Assembly (NCBI RefSeq): GCF_024679245.1
Contig: NC_090179.1
Coordinates: 1,213,501-1,277,500, forward strand
DNA from: Pseudorasbora parva
Taxonomy: Eukaryota > Chordata > Actinopteri > Cypriniformes > Gobionidae
Direction: 5' to 3'
Length of the DNA: 64,000 nucleotides
The position numbers were made by a program, and so were the translations under genes. Positions 45,838-58,017 of this stretch are shown in pieces (the first letter of the stretch is position 1; the number at the start of each line of letters is the position of its first letter). Under the pieces are notes generated by a model. That model was not told the origin of the DNA, did not search any database, and worked only from the letters and a program-made list of their open reading frames with translations.

Positions 45838-46850
45838 TTTTGAGCGTGGCATGGTTGTTGGTGCCAGACGGGCCGGTCTGAGTATTTCACAATCTGCTCA
45901 GTTACTGGGATTTTCACACACAACCATTTCTAGGGTTTACAAAGAATGATGTGAAAAGGGAAAAACATCCAGTATGCGGCAGTCCTGTGGGAGAAAATGC
46001 CTTGTTGATGCTCGAGGTCAGAGGAGAATGGGCCGACTGATTCAAGCTGATAGAAGAGCAACTTTGACTGAAATAACCAATCGTTACAACCGAGGTATGC
46101 AGCAAAGCATTTGTGAAGCCACAACACGCACAACCTTGAGGCGGATGGGCTACAACAGCAGAAGACCCCACCGGGGACCACTCATCTCCACTACAAATAG
46201 GAAAAAGAGGCGACAATTTGCACCCGCTCACCAAAATTGGACAGTTGAAGACTGGAGAAATGTTGCCTGGTCTGATGAGTCTCGATTTCTGTTGAGACAT
46301 TCAGATGGTAGAGTCAGAATTTGGCGTAAACAGAATGAGAACATGATCCATCCAATCCAATCCAATCCAATCCAATCCAATCCAATCCAATCGACCTTTA
46401 TTTATAAAGCACCTTAAAAACAACACTGTTGACCAAAGTGCTTGGCACACTTTAGGCCCCTTAGTGCCAATTGGGCATCGTTTAAATGCCACGGCTGACC
46501 TGAGCATTGTTTCTGACCATGTCCATCCCTTTATGACCACCATGTGCCCATCCTCTGATGGCTACTTCCAGCAGGATAATGCACCATGTCACAAAGCTCC
46601 AATAATTTCAGATTGGTTTCTTGAACATGCCAATGAGTTGACTGAACTAAAATGGCCGCCACAGTCCCCAGATCTCAACCCAATAGAGCATCTTTGGGAT
46701 GTGGTGGAACGGGAGCTTCGTGCCCTGGATGTGCATCCCACAAATCTCCATCAACTGCAAGATGCTCTCCTATCAATATGGGCCGACATTTCTAAAGAAT
46801 GCTTTCAGCAGCTTGTTGATCAATGCCGCGGAGAATTAACGCAGTTCTGA
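45838..46850 (+). pseudogene. Tc1/mariner-type transposase, nonsense mutation and insertion
   Basis: The frame encodes FERGMVVGARRAGLSISQSA and a helix-turn-helix ([15 protein letters not shown]). A Trp codon has become stop (TGA, 45947-45949; the 58.8-kb copy has TGG). It continues with [16 protein letters not shown], then [20 protein letters not shown] with the first Asp. The GGGGVMVW block is replaced by a retroelement tail, after which LVPIGHRLNATADL, YFQQDNAPCH (second Asp) and SPDLNPIEHLWDVVEREL (Glu) follow. By my count 36 residues separate the second Asp from the Glu, unlike the 34 of Tc1 itself. All three catalytic residues survive but the gene is not functional. Confidence 0.88.
46348..46440 (-). 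mobile_element. LINE 3'-tail micro-insertion
   Basis: On the minus strand it reads AGCACTTTGGTCAACAGTGT, then GGTGCTTTATAAATAAAGGT, then (GATTG)n, about eight units. It is a retroelement copy truncated to about 50 bp plus its tail, inside a transposase gene. Confidence 0.75.
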
Positions 46851-46911
46851 AGGTGAAAGGGGGTCAAACATTATTAGTGTGTGTTCCTAATAATCCTTTA
46901 GGTGAGTGTAT

Positions 46912-47200
46912 AGTAAAGTGTGATTTATTCCTGTGATAAAGCTGAATTTATCATCATTACTCCAGTCTTCAGCATCACACCATCCTTCACTAATCATTCT
47001 CATATGAGGATCTGATGATCAACACATTTCATGCAGTTTATTTTTTGATGAACAAAAAAGTTCAAAAGAACGGCATTTAATTGAAATAGAATCTTTTTTA
47101 ACATTATAATTGTTGCTTTTGATCGATTTAATGCATCTTTGCTGAATAAAAGCTTTAATATTCTACAAAACAAAAAAAAGCAACAGGTACTGACCCCAAA
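46912..47200 (-). mobile_element. Dispersed DNA element remnant (relative of 34262-34600)
   Basis: Shares, reverse-complemented, ATCATTACTCCAGTCTTCAG, TATGAGGATCTGATGATCAA and TTGCTGAATAAAAGCTTTAA with the 34.3-kb copy. Its end TACTGACCCCAAACC overlaps the start of the segment duplicated at 59205. Confidence 0.6.
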
Positions 47201-47385
47201 CCTATAAATACAAAAGCCTAAAATAATAAGAGTAGGAAGAGTTTCAGTTGATATTCCCCTCAGCAGATCTTCTGCTCTCACGTTTCGTGACTATTACAGC
47301 ATATTACGTGTGTTTGAAGAAGTGTGCTGCTAGTTTCAGTCACACAGCGAGACTCGGGTACAGGGTGCCATCCAGGATGTGTTCT

Positions 47386-47453
<68 letters not shown>

Positions 47454-47607
47454 TCTCTGTCTTCATCTTGGGCTGCTGTGAGAGAGAGTGACATCAGACG
47501 GAGGAGACCTGTGGACAAAGGGCCTTTTCTTTAACTTTCCATGACCGCAGTACCAGAACGGAGCTCAGACAGTGAAACTGTCACGTTTCTGTGTGTGCTC
47601 TCTCTAT
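47183..47607 (+). repeat. Intron segment, parent-like copy of a duplication at 59205-59690
   Basis: This segment (ACAGGTACTGACCCCAAACC, GATCTTCTGCTCTCACGTTT, CATCCAGGATGTGTTCTCCT, a GT tract at 47390-47452, then GGTCTCTGTCTTCATCTTGG, GACATCAGACGGAGGAGACC) is repeated with high identity at 59205-59690. The GT tract is about 63 bp here and about 132 bp in the other copy. Small indels distinguish the copies beyond the GT tract. Confidence 0.9.
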
Positions 47608-48598
47608 GAACATGAGGGTTTCCCCCGTAAGCAGCGTATCCCGACACACACACACTCTTCCCCATAGGGAAGCAGCACACACAGCACACTTTAACCTCAA
47701 TCACTGCGGATCACTTTCTCTTTCACATGACCGAGATGAGCACTTCTTGTCATTGTTTTGTCATGTAGACATAATGTCATATTCTGTTATTATTACAGTA
47801 AACCCTTGACACTGTGACTTTACTGCCTGCACTGATTTCTAGTCTACACTTAATAAGACTTTTTGTCGGCAGACACAGGGCTGTCTTTTTTCAGACCAGT
47901 GAAAAAGAAAACTTCCAAAACACGTTTAAGTGTTCAATTCAGTGCAGTTTAGCGTCTGTCATTTGTTTAAAAGTTGTGAGTTGTGAGTCAGAAACACCAA
48001 ACTTTACAGATTTATTCCTATCTATATTCTGAAGGTTTGTTTATTTATCATTCGCCTGGTTATAGAACATATTATTCCCAAAGAAACACATGGTTAAAAT
48101 GTATTTTTTCAGTATTTCCTGATGTATGGAGTGATAAAATGAGAAATGAAAAATCCCCTCTGTAAAATCCTTTAGTATGTAAACAAAATCAAAGGAGAAT
48201 TTGACCCTGTGTCTTTTTAAACTTAACATTTCTGAAACGTAATAAAAGCAACCAATCAGCAATCAATCAGCTGGAGATTCGTGATGTGTATTAATAAAAA
48301 ATCTGACGCTTTGATAAACTGTAAGCTTTTTAAAGCCATTTTGGCTAAATCTGCAATTATGTTTTATAAATGCATTGCATTTTAATGATATCTTCTTATA
48401 TAATGATTTAAACTCCATGTTGCTAGCGTCACAAACTCCAGCTCGTATGATCGGTGTTTTCTGATGGTTCATTTATTTGGAACCCTATCGCCACTCCTGC
48501 AGTTCTGTTTTTCCTGCATTACTAATGATTAAACGGAGTGATCCCAGCATGACGTCTTCAGAAAGACTCGGCACATGCTATGAAACTGTTCATCTGTC
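47608..48598. other. Unassigned intron 2 sequence
   Basis: No exon, RNA gene or clean element ends seen. Confidence 0.45.
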
Positions 48599-49028
48599 TT
48601 AAAGGTGCAGTGTGTCATATTTATGAGGATCTATTGACAGAAATTCAATATAATACTCATAACTATGTTTTCAGTGGTGTATAAAGACATACATAATGTA
48701 CTGTTAAACATAATGAACTGTTATAATAATAATTCATTTCATTTTATAGTTATGTTTTTATCACCTTAGATTGAGTATTTCTATCTACACTCTGCAGGTC
48801 CCCTTACAGTGAAGCCGCCATTTTGTGCCGTCATGTGTCTATGGCAGCCCTAAACAGACAAACTTCTCTACAGAGCTCTAGCTACTCTCTGCTCTCTCAG
48901 ACGACCACATTTTTGTCCTGTTTTGGCCACCGTAGCTTCTCTATGTGCTTGTAAAGATAGGGGTGAGCGGTGGGCAATTCACAACCTCAACACTAGATGC
49001 CGCTAAAAGTTACACACTGCACCTTTAA
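48599..49028. mobile_element. TTAA-flanked MITE (copy 2, inverse orientation)
   Basis: Starts TTAAAGGTGCAGTGTGTCAT and ends TTACACACTGCACCTTTAA. The interior is the reverse complement of 24903-25269. It is about 60 bp longer owing to an AT-rich insertion near 48690. Confidence 0.85.
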
Positions 49029-49136
49029 ATTAATTGTACAAATCTAGTAATCTGTACTATTCACATACTATGCCTTTTTCCTCCGAAAAAAAGTTAAGAT
49101 AAATTGATTGGTTTGAGTGCCATTTTGTCAAGCAAA

Positions 49137-49138
<2 letters not shown>

Positions 49139-49195
<57 letters not shown>
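49139..49195 (+). repeat. (CA)n microsatellite, 57 bp
   Basis: Pure CA run followed by A-rich sequence; the longest CA (rather than GT) run on this strand. Confidence 0.95.
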
Positions 49196-49200
<5 letters not shown>

Positions 49201-50139
49201 AAATATTTTTAAGGCAGCCAATGCTTAATAGACTTTTCCTTCCTGTCCTCCACTTCTTACTCATCCTTCTCTAGATGCATTCACTCATTTCCCCAAGTCA
49301 TCTTGAATGCTGAATTGTCATCACATAAGCTGAACATCACATAAGCTGACGTCGTGTTTTAGTCTGAAGTCACCATTATACAGATCAGTGTTCCCTTTGG
49401 ATGGCCACTGGTAGATTCAGTTATAGTACTGTAATTCTCTTCCTACTGATGCAGCGATATGACAAGAAATCACAGTTATTACGTTTCAAAGGAAGGGAAG
49501 TATGTATTTGTGGGATTATCTTGCAAGTGGCAATTCTTGAGTCATACACAGACTTCAACTTTCTGTTAAACACAACAGTGGTAACTATACTTAGTCAAGA
49601 GAAGATGTAAAGTAAAGTACGCTCAGATCTTTTTTTAGTTACTAGAACTATCCTGTTAATTACAAAGTTGATTCAGTACTAATCTGATCTAATATTTGAT
49701 GCTTGTATGTTGTGCAACAGTTTTTCAATAACAGAAGAATATGTAAAAGTATGGTATTTGGGGCTAAAGACACAATAATTAACATGATAATACATTTTGC
49801 TGACTATAATTTGCCTTAGAGATAATCACAATATTTATACTGAAACCATCCGATTTAAAAAAACATGATATTAATCATATCATATAATCAAATATAATTT
49901 ATTGTTATACTGTAAATCTATATTCAATTATTATGGGATCTCATTTATTGCTTTCATAATCTTTACTTTTTAAAACTGTTTCAACATATTTTAATGACAG
50001 CATATTTATTGAGCAAAATAAACTGCAAATAAGTCAAACTTTGCTAAAGGGATTGTTTTCAACAGCTATTCATTTGGACATTATTAAAAACATATTTATA
50101 TGTATTATATATATGGATTCTGTTATGTTTGTGATGTTC
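49196..50139. other. AT-rich unassigned intron 2 sequence
   Basis: No feature recognised. Confidence 0.45.
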
Positions 50140-50225
50140 TTTTAAGAAGCAACCATGCACTGTGCCCAAGCAGAATTTCCCCTCGGGGACAATAAAGTAA
50201 CCAACCAACCAACCAACCAACCTAT
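50140..50225 (+). mobile_element. Retroelement 3' end with (CCAA)n tail
   Basis: AGCAGAATTTCCCCTCGGGG and ACAATAAAG followed by TAACCAACCAACC is a typical teleost LINE/SINE 3' terminus, here truncated to under 100 bp. Confidence 0.6.
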
Positions 50226-50387
50226 ATGTTATATTTATAAGTGCTTTTATGAATGCTGGTTTTGCCCCGCGTGTGTCTGTGGGGTTAAAGACCCCTCACC
50301 TTCTCATACATTTATATGATTTTTAAACAAAATAAACCACTTTTATTATTTATTCAACATGACTGTGAAATAAAGTGTTACTGTTTT

Positions 50388-51110
50388 GCTGGTGTAAACT
50401 GACGTATATACTGGTGTAAACTGACGTATATACTGTTACGACCCCCTCTTTTCTAGGGGTTGGTCAGGGGAAGTAACAAAGAAAATTAATTATTAATAAT
50501 AAAATTAAAGGGTAACACTTCAGTCTCCTGTCCCAGAGTGAAGGAATTCACAACTCGAGTCTGCTAAATTGCAGAAAAAGTAGGAATTTATTTACAACAA
50601 ATGAAACAGAAATTAACAGAGAAATCTTTGGGAGCACTGGCTCAGGGGAGAGCAAGGCCTAAAATAACAAACAAAACGATCACTGACTAATTTTTGGGGC
50701 AACTAACTTACCTAAATACTCAAAAGAAAAGGGGAAAATAAACAACATAAAACTTCCCTTACCTACTTAACTATACCAAAAACAGGGATGAAATGGTAGT
50801 CAACAAAAAAGGCACTCTCCCCCTACGCTTCCCTTTTAGGTTACAACAATCTTTAACAGGAAACAAAAATAATTTAGACGAAAAAGATAAGACTCTTGAT
50901 CACCACCGTACACTTAGCCACTTGCTAACTTAACACAGGAGAATCTCAACCTCTTAACCCACAATTACACCATTTTCAGTCTGGACCAGGAGAGAAGTGT
51001 GTTCCACCGCAGCACACCTCCAAATGGCCTTATAAGCTCCACTCTCAGCCGATAAACACGCTGCCATAACGAGCTCCAGGTGTACGTCATCCTGCCGGTG
51101 AGGAGCCGAG

Positions 51111-51147
<37 letters not shown>

Positions 51148-54100
51148 TGCCACAAGGCATTACAATATCGCACCACACAGGTATATTCACAACTGAATAA
51201 AAACAATTTCAAAGCCCCTATTGAAAAATACGTCCAAGGACGTAACAATACTGGTGTAAATTGACGTATATATACTGGTGTAAACTGACGTATATACTGG
51301 TGTAAATTGACGTATATATACTGGTGTAAACTGACGTATATACTGGTGTAAACTGACGTAGATATACTGGTGTAAACTGACGTATATACTGGTGTAAACT
51401 GACGTAGATATACTGGTGTAAACTGACGTATATACTGGTGTAAACTGACGTATATACTGGTGTAAACTGACGTAGATATACTGGTGTAAACTGACGTATA
51501 TACTGGTGTAAACTGACGTAGATATACTGGTGTAAACTGACGTATATACTGGTGTAAACTGACGTATATACTGGTGTAAATTGACGTAGATATACTGGTG
51601 TAAACTGACGTATATACTGGTGTAAATTGACGTAGATATACTGGTGTAAATTGACGTATATATACTGGTGTAAACTGACGTATATACTGGTGTAAACTGA
51701 CGTAGATATACTGGTGTAAATTGACGTATATATACTGGTGTAAACTGACGTATATACTGGTGTAAATTGACGTATATATACTGGTGTAAAATGACGTATA
51801 TACTGGTGTAAACTGACGTAGATATACTGGTGTAAACTGACGTATATACTGGTGTAAATTGACGTATATATACTGGTGTAAACTGACGTATATATACTGG
51901 TGTAAACTGACGTATATACTGGTGTAAACTGACGTATATATACTGGTGTAAACTGACGTATATACTGGTGTAAACTGACGTAGATATACTGGTGTAAACT
52001 GACGTATATACTGGTGTAAACTGACGTATATACTGGTGTAAACTGACGTATATATACTGGTGTAAACTGACGTATATACTGGTGTAAACTGACGTATATA
52101 CTGGTGTAAATTGACGTATATATACTGGTGTAAACTGACGTATATACTGGTGTAAACTGACGTAGATATACTGGTGTAAACTGACATATATACTGGTGTA
52201 AATTGACGTATATACTGGTGTAAACTGACGTATATATACTGGTGTAAACTGACGTATATACTGGTGCAAACTGACGTATATACTGGTGTAAACTGACATA
52301 TATACTGGTGTAAACTGACGTAGATATACTGGTGTAAACTGACGTAGATATACTGGTGTAAACTGACGTATATACTGGTGTAAATTGACGTATATATACT
52401 AGTGTAAACTGACGTATATATACTGGTGTAAACTGACGTAGATATACTGGTGTAAACTGACATAGATATACTGGTGTAAATTGACGTATATATACTGGTG
52501 TAAATTGACGTAGATATACTGGTGTAAACTGACGTAGATATACTGGTGTAAATTGACGTAGATATACTGGTGTAAACTGACGTAGATATACTGGTGTAAA
52601 CTGACGTATATACTGGTGTAAACTGACATATATACTGGTGTAAATTGACATATATACTGGTGTAAACTGACGTATATATACTGGTGTAAACTGACGTATA
52701 TACTGGTGTAAACTGACATATATACTGGTGTAAACTGACGTAGATATACTGGTGTAAACTGACGTAGATATACTGGTGTAAACTGACGTATATACTGGTG
52801 TAAATTGACGTATATATACTAGTGTAAACTGACGTATATATACTGGTGTAAACTGACGTAGATATACTGGTGTAAACTGACATAGATATACTGGTGTAAA
52901 TTGACGTATATATACTGGTGTAAATTGACGTAGATATACTGGTGTAAATTGACGTAGATATACTGGTGTAAATTGACGTAGATATACTGGTGTAAAATGA
53001 CGTAGATATACTGGTGTAAACTGACGTAGATATACTGGTGTAAATTGACGTATATATACTGGTGTAAATTGACGTATATATACTGGTGTAAACTGACGTA
53101 TATATACTGGTGTAAACTGACGTAGATATACTGGTGTAAACTGACGTATATACTGGTGTAAACTGACGTATATACTGGTGTAAATTGACGTATATATACT
53201 GGTGTAAACTGACGTATATATACTGGTGTAAACTGACGTATATACTGGTGTAAACTGACGTATATACTGGTGTAAATTGACGTAGATATACTGGTGTAAA
53301 TTGACGTAGATATACTGGTGTAAATTGACGTATATATACTGGTGTAAATTGACGTAGATATACTGGTGTAAACTGACGTATATATACTGGTGTAAACTGA
53401 CGTAGATATACTGGTGTAAATTGACGTAGATATACTGGTGTAAACTGACGTATATATACTGGTGTAAATTGACGTAGATATACTGGTGTAAATTGACGTA
53501 TATATACTGGTGTAAATTGACGTATATATACTGGTGTAAATTGACGTAGATATACTGGTGTAAATTGATGTATATATACAGGTGTAAATTGACGTATATA
53601 TACTGGTGTAAATTGACGTAGATATACTGGTGTAAATTGACGTATATATACTGGTGTAAATTGACGTAGATATACTGGTGTAAATTGACGTAGATATACT
53701 GGTGTAAACTGACGTAGATATACTGGTGTAAACTGACATATATACTGGTGTAAACTGACGTAGATATACTGGTGTAAACTGACGTAGATATACTGGTGTA
53801 AACTGACGTATATACTGGTGTAAATTGACGTATATATACTAGTGTAAACTGACGTATATATACTGGTGTAAACTGACGTAGATATACTGGTGTAAACTGA
53901 CATAGATATACTGGTGTAAATTGACGTATATATACTGGTGTAAATTGACATAGATATACTGGTGTAAATTGACGTAGATATACTGGTGTAAATTGACGTA
54001 TATATACTGGTGTAAATTGACGTAGATATACTGGTGTAAATTGACGTAGATATACTGGTGTAAATTGACGTATATATACTGGTGTAAATTGACGTAGATA

Positions 54101-55905
54101 TACTGGTGTAAATTGACGTAGATATACTGGTGTAAACTGACGTATATATACTGGTGTAAATTGACGTATATATACAGGTGTAAATTGACGTATATATACT
54201 GGTGTAAATTGACGTATATATACACTGGTGTAAATTGACGTAGATATACTGGTGTAAATTGACGTAGATATACTGGTGTAAATTGACGTAGATATACTGG
54301 TGTAAATTGACGTAGATATACTGGTGTAAATTGACGTAGATATACTGGTGTAAATTGACGTAGATATACTGGTGTAAACTGACGTAGATATACTGGTGAA
54401 AATTGACGTAGATATACTGGTGTAAATTGACGTAGATATACTGGTGTAAATTGACGTAGATATACTGGTGTAAATTGACGTAGATATACTGGTGTAAATT
54501 GACGTATATACTGGTGTAAATTGACGTAGATATACTGGTGTAAATTGACGTATATACTGGTGTAAATTGACGTAGATATACTGGTGTAAATTGACGTAGA
54601 TATACTGGTGTAAACTGACGTAGATATACTGGTGTAAATTGACGTAGATATACTGGTGTAAATTGACGTAGATATACTGGTGTAAACTGACGTAGATATA
54701 CTGGTGAAAATTGACGTAGATATACTGGTGTAAATTGACGTAGATATACTGGTGTAAATTGACGTATATATACTGGTGTAAATTGACGTATATATACTGG
54801 TGTAAATTGACGTAGATATACTGGTGTAAATTGACGTATATATACTGGTGTAAATTGACATAGATATACTGGTGTAAATTGACGTATATATACTGGTGTA
54901 AATTGACGTATATATACTGGTGTAAATTGACGTATATATACTGGTGTAAATTGACGTATATATACTGGTGTAAATTGACGTATATATACTGGTGTAAATT
55001 GACGTAGATATACTGGTGTAAATTGACGTAGATATACTGGTGTAAACTGACGTAGATATACTGGTGTAAATTGACGTAGATATACTGGTGTAAATTGACG
55101 TAGATATACTGGTGTAAATTGACGTAGATATACTGGTGTAAACTGACGTAGATATACTGGTGTAAATTGACGTAGATATACTGGTGTAAACTGACGTAGA
55201 TATACTGGTGTAAACTGACGTATATACTGGTGTAAATTGACGTAGATATACTGGTGTAAACTGACGTAGATATACTGGTGTAAACTGACGTATATACTGG
55301 TGTAAACTGACGTATATACTGGTGTAAATTGACGTAGATATACTGGTGTAAACTGACGTAGATATACTGGTGTAAACTGACGTATATATACTGGTGTAAA
55401 TTGACGTAGATATACTGGTGTAAATTGACGTAGATATACTGGTGTAAATTGACGTAGATATACTGGTGTAAATTGACGTAGATATACTGGTGTAAATTGA
55501 CGTAGATATACTGGTGTAAATTGACGTAGATATACTGGTGTAAATTGACGTAGATATACTGGTGTAAATTGACGTAGATATACTGGTGTAAATTGACGTA
55601 GATATACTGGTGTAAATTGACGTATATATACTGGTGTAAACTGACGTAGATATACTGGTGTAAACTGACGTAGATATACTGGTGTAAACTGACGTAGATA
55701 TACTGGTGTAAACTGACGTAGATATACTGGTGTAAATTGACGTAGATATACTGGTGTAAATTGACGTAGATATACTGGTGTAAATTGACGTAGATATACT
55801 GGTGTAAATTGACGTATATATACTGGTGTAAATTGACGTATATATACTGGTGTAAATTGACGTAGATAGACTGGTATAACGACGTAGATACGTTGGTATA
55901 ACGAC
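50388..55905. repeat. 22/24-bp minisatellite array, about 200 units, interrupted by a solo LTR
   Basis: Units alternate between 24 bp (GATATACTGGTGTAAATTGA plus CGTA, or the TATATACTGG form) and 22 bp (TATACTGGTGTAAACTGACG plus TA). About two units precede the solo LTR (50434-51247) and nearly 200 follow it. A rare ACTAGTG variant recurs near 52400, 52820 and 53840 within an otherwise shared block of more than 150 bp, so blocks of 420 and about 1020 bp were duplicated. Units become degenerate near 55870-55905. Every unit contains TTGACG or CTGACG. The 24-bp units keep minus-strand frames open for up to about 1,580 codons; these are not genes. Confidence 0.96.
50434..51247 (-). mobile_element. 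Solo LTR, 814 bp, inside the minisatellite
   Basis: It starts TGTTACGACCCC and ends GGACGTAACA, so it has 5'-TG...CA-3' with short inverted ends. ATAC flanks both sides (50430-50433 and 51248-51251), although the flanking array makes a 4- or 5-bp target duplication hard to prove. The minus strand appears to be sense: it carries GCTTATAAGGCC (TATA-like, near 51035) downstream of a CT tract, and AATAAA motifs near the other end. No gag-pol remains, so it probably arose by LTR-LTR recombination. A Ty3/gypsy origin is a guess. Confidence 0.82.
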
Positions 55906-56092
55906 GTAGATACGTTGGTTTAGTGTTTGACTCAAATGTTTTGAATGTTACCATGTTTAATTTAGCCTTTTCTCTACAATTTTGGAGGGGTGTTCAACAG
56001 TGTTATTACATGTCACAATGTACGTAATGAACGGCAGACTGAACTTGCGTTTGTTGAGGAACTCAGAATGATAATATAAAGTATCTTCACAG
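55906..56092 (+). other. End of SCHIP1 intron 2
   Basis: Only about 190 bp separate the minisatellite from exon 3. The polypyrimidine tract before the acceptor is poor (ATATAAAGTATCTTCACAG). Confidence 0.7.
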
Positions 56093-56216
56093 GCTCCAGA
56101 GTGGGATGAACCTGCAGATCTGCTTCGTCAATGACAGCGGCAGTGACAAAGACAGCGACGCAGATGACAGCAAGACGGAGACAGAGACCAGCCTGGACAC
56201 GCCACTGTCCCCCATG
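56093..56216 (+). CDS. SCHIP1: SCHIP1 coding exon 3 ([16 protein letters not shown]...)
   Basis: The exon starts with the last base of the split Arg codon and encodes [32 protein letters not shown] and SLDTPLSPM, ending ATG|GTACAC in phase 0. This acidic, Ser/Asp-rich block is a SCHIP1 hallmark. The KTETETS stretch has one more ET than the mammalian sequence I recall. Both splice sites look weak: the acceptor has a purine-interrupted pyrimidine tract, and the donor lacks the usual purine-AGT and is the start of a CA repeat. Length 124 nt is not a codon multiple. Exons 2 plus 3 together are 243 nt, so joint skipping would preserve the frame. Confidence 0.96.
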
Positions 56217-56237
56217 GTACACACACACACACATACA
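56217..56237 (+). repeat. (AC)n at the exon 3 donor
   Basis: The donor GT is followed by ACACACACACACACATACAC. Intronic CA repeats next to a 5' splice site are established hnRNP L sites. Confidence 0.85.
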
Positions 56238-56642
56238 CGCCGTCAGTGTGATGATGTTTACTCTCGCCGCCAGTGTGTCACAGAGGTCAGACAAACAAGT
56301 TTTCGAAACAGTCCCATCCAGAATGCCCCTGAATCTGGGATGTGGTTTTGAGAGCCATTGGCTTCCCAGCAGTGGCTTTTCCAGTAACGTTACGGCATGA
56401 GTCAGAGAGGGTCACAGGCTAAAGAAATGACCCCACCTACACTGACCCTGTGCAATCATCATTCATCACCCTTAATCATCACAACACACAAAACATGTGT
56501 AGATTCCCTTCAGTGCACTCTCTAGCTCTCTCTCTCTCTCGTACGTCTGTCTTTGTGAGGACATCCGTTGACACAATGCAATCTCTAGCTCTTATCCATC
56601 ACAAATAAGTGCCTAACTAGAACCTTTACTTTAAACCTACCC
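56238..56642 (+). other. SCHIP1 intron 3, with a possible dispersed-repeat piece
   Basis: A CT tract at 56519-56540 is followed by TCTTTGTGAGGACATCCGTT, a sequence I associate with a dispersed fish repeat. No exon seen. Confidence 0.5.
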
Positions 56643-57400
56643 TTAAAGGTGGGGTAAGTGTAATTTCTAAACTGTTTTACAAAACGAACTCGGGCCGATC
56701 GCAATAACAAACTTGTAGCTAATCAGCAGTAAGGAGCGTGTCAACTAATGATGGTGAGAAGAGAACCTCAGTGCGAGTCATTATTCAAAACACATGACGG
56801 ACATTAGCCGAGGACTAATATATGCTGCTTTTGCTGGAATATGTTCGTGTGTCATGTTCGCTTGTTTGTCCATTTGCGATCGTATTGTCGCTCGCTTCAG
56901 CTATGATAAAGACCCGTTCATTTCCACACCGTATAGAGCATCTAAATCTCCTCACTGTCTGTTTTAAGATCAGCTCACAAAATGTGTCCGACAAGATACT
57001 ATACTCCTAATATATGTTTGATTCCTCTTTTCATGATCTATATAACCCTTATCCGGTCATAACTATAATATGTCGTTAGCTGGACTCGTGCCCGTGTACT
57101 ATCGAGTTGTTCATGAGAACGGTTTGTGTTTTTGTGATCGCTATAACTCTAATCTGGTCATAATTGTAATATGTCGTTACTTGCAATGTCATGCTTGTGT
57201 ATTATCGTATCGAGTTGTTCATGAGAACGGTTTGTGTTTTTGTGATGGAAGGGATGACTTTTTTATTGAATATTTGACCTGGATTAGTAACACACAGATT
57301 GGCCGACAATATAAGGCCCTTTTTGGGGGTAGGGGTGTGTTTGTATTGGTGATTTGAAAGAGCAACAATGGTCACCAGAAAGCACTTACCCCACCTTTAA
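56643..57400. mobile_element. TTAA-flanked MITE, 758 bp
   Basis: Starts TTAAAGGTGGGGTAAGTG and ends CACTTACCCCACCTTTAA, an 18-bp perfect inverted repeat with TTAA edges. Inside, a segment of about 105 bp is tandemly duplicated (GTTGTTCATGAGAACGGTTT near 57105 and near 57212). Non-coding. Confidence 0.85.
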
Positions 57401-57966
57401 CTGAAATATAACCTGATCCCTAAAAACAAGTCTTGACTCTTAAACAGGCCTTTAAAGGGCTCTCATTAATATGCGCTTTGGCCGATCGGATCAGAATAAC
57501 TCTAAATACAGGTGTAAACCGGGTCTGAAACGATTTGAGCTTGACCACTTTCCACACGTCATCAAATGCACTCAAAACGCTTCTAAAAGATCTGCAACTC
57601 TCCTCCACCTGACCTAAACATTATGGGATGAATGCTAGCCAAACCAAACTTGGGTTTCCAGACGATAAAGTTTAAATCTCTTCTGAAGATTAGCAACGTT
57701 CAAAGCACAATGATCTCTCTTCATTCCTGACTCTAACACACACTCACAGCGTTCGGCCGGTCTTTTCAGAAGAAGTTTGTCAGAAGAAACTAAAGCAGAT
57801 GCGCTCTGTGTTTTGTCGTCTCCGGGTGTGTTCATGTGTAAATTGTGTGAGATTATTTTGTCCATTAGATGGAAAGATCTGAAAAAGCACTTACATTTAC
57901 CCGCCCATAGACAGAAGTGTCTGAAAGTGGAAAAAAGAGACAGATTAACATAGTTGAACAAGTACA

Positions 57967-58017
<51 letters not shown>

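Larger units (their letters stand above)
45829..46908 (+). mobile_element. Tc1/mariner-type element, 5'-truncated (family shared with 58809-59833)
   Basis: The right TIR GTTCCTAATAATCCTTTAGG and GTGAGTG is present with a TA after it (46909-46910). The left TIR and leader are missing; homology to the 58.8-kb copy starts at ATTTAAGC near 45829. A small retroelement tail is inserted at about 46348-46440. Confidence 0.85.

Noticed and set aside
51087..55954. Minus-strand open frames of about 954, 1,578 and 698 codons with YVNLHQYI / TSIYTSIS repeats
   Set aside because: They are translations of the 22/24-bp minisatellite. The 24-bp unit is a codon multiple without stops, several overlapping frames are open at once, and the solo LTR and intronic position argue against a gene.
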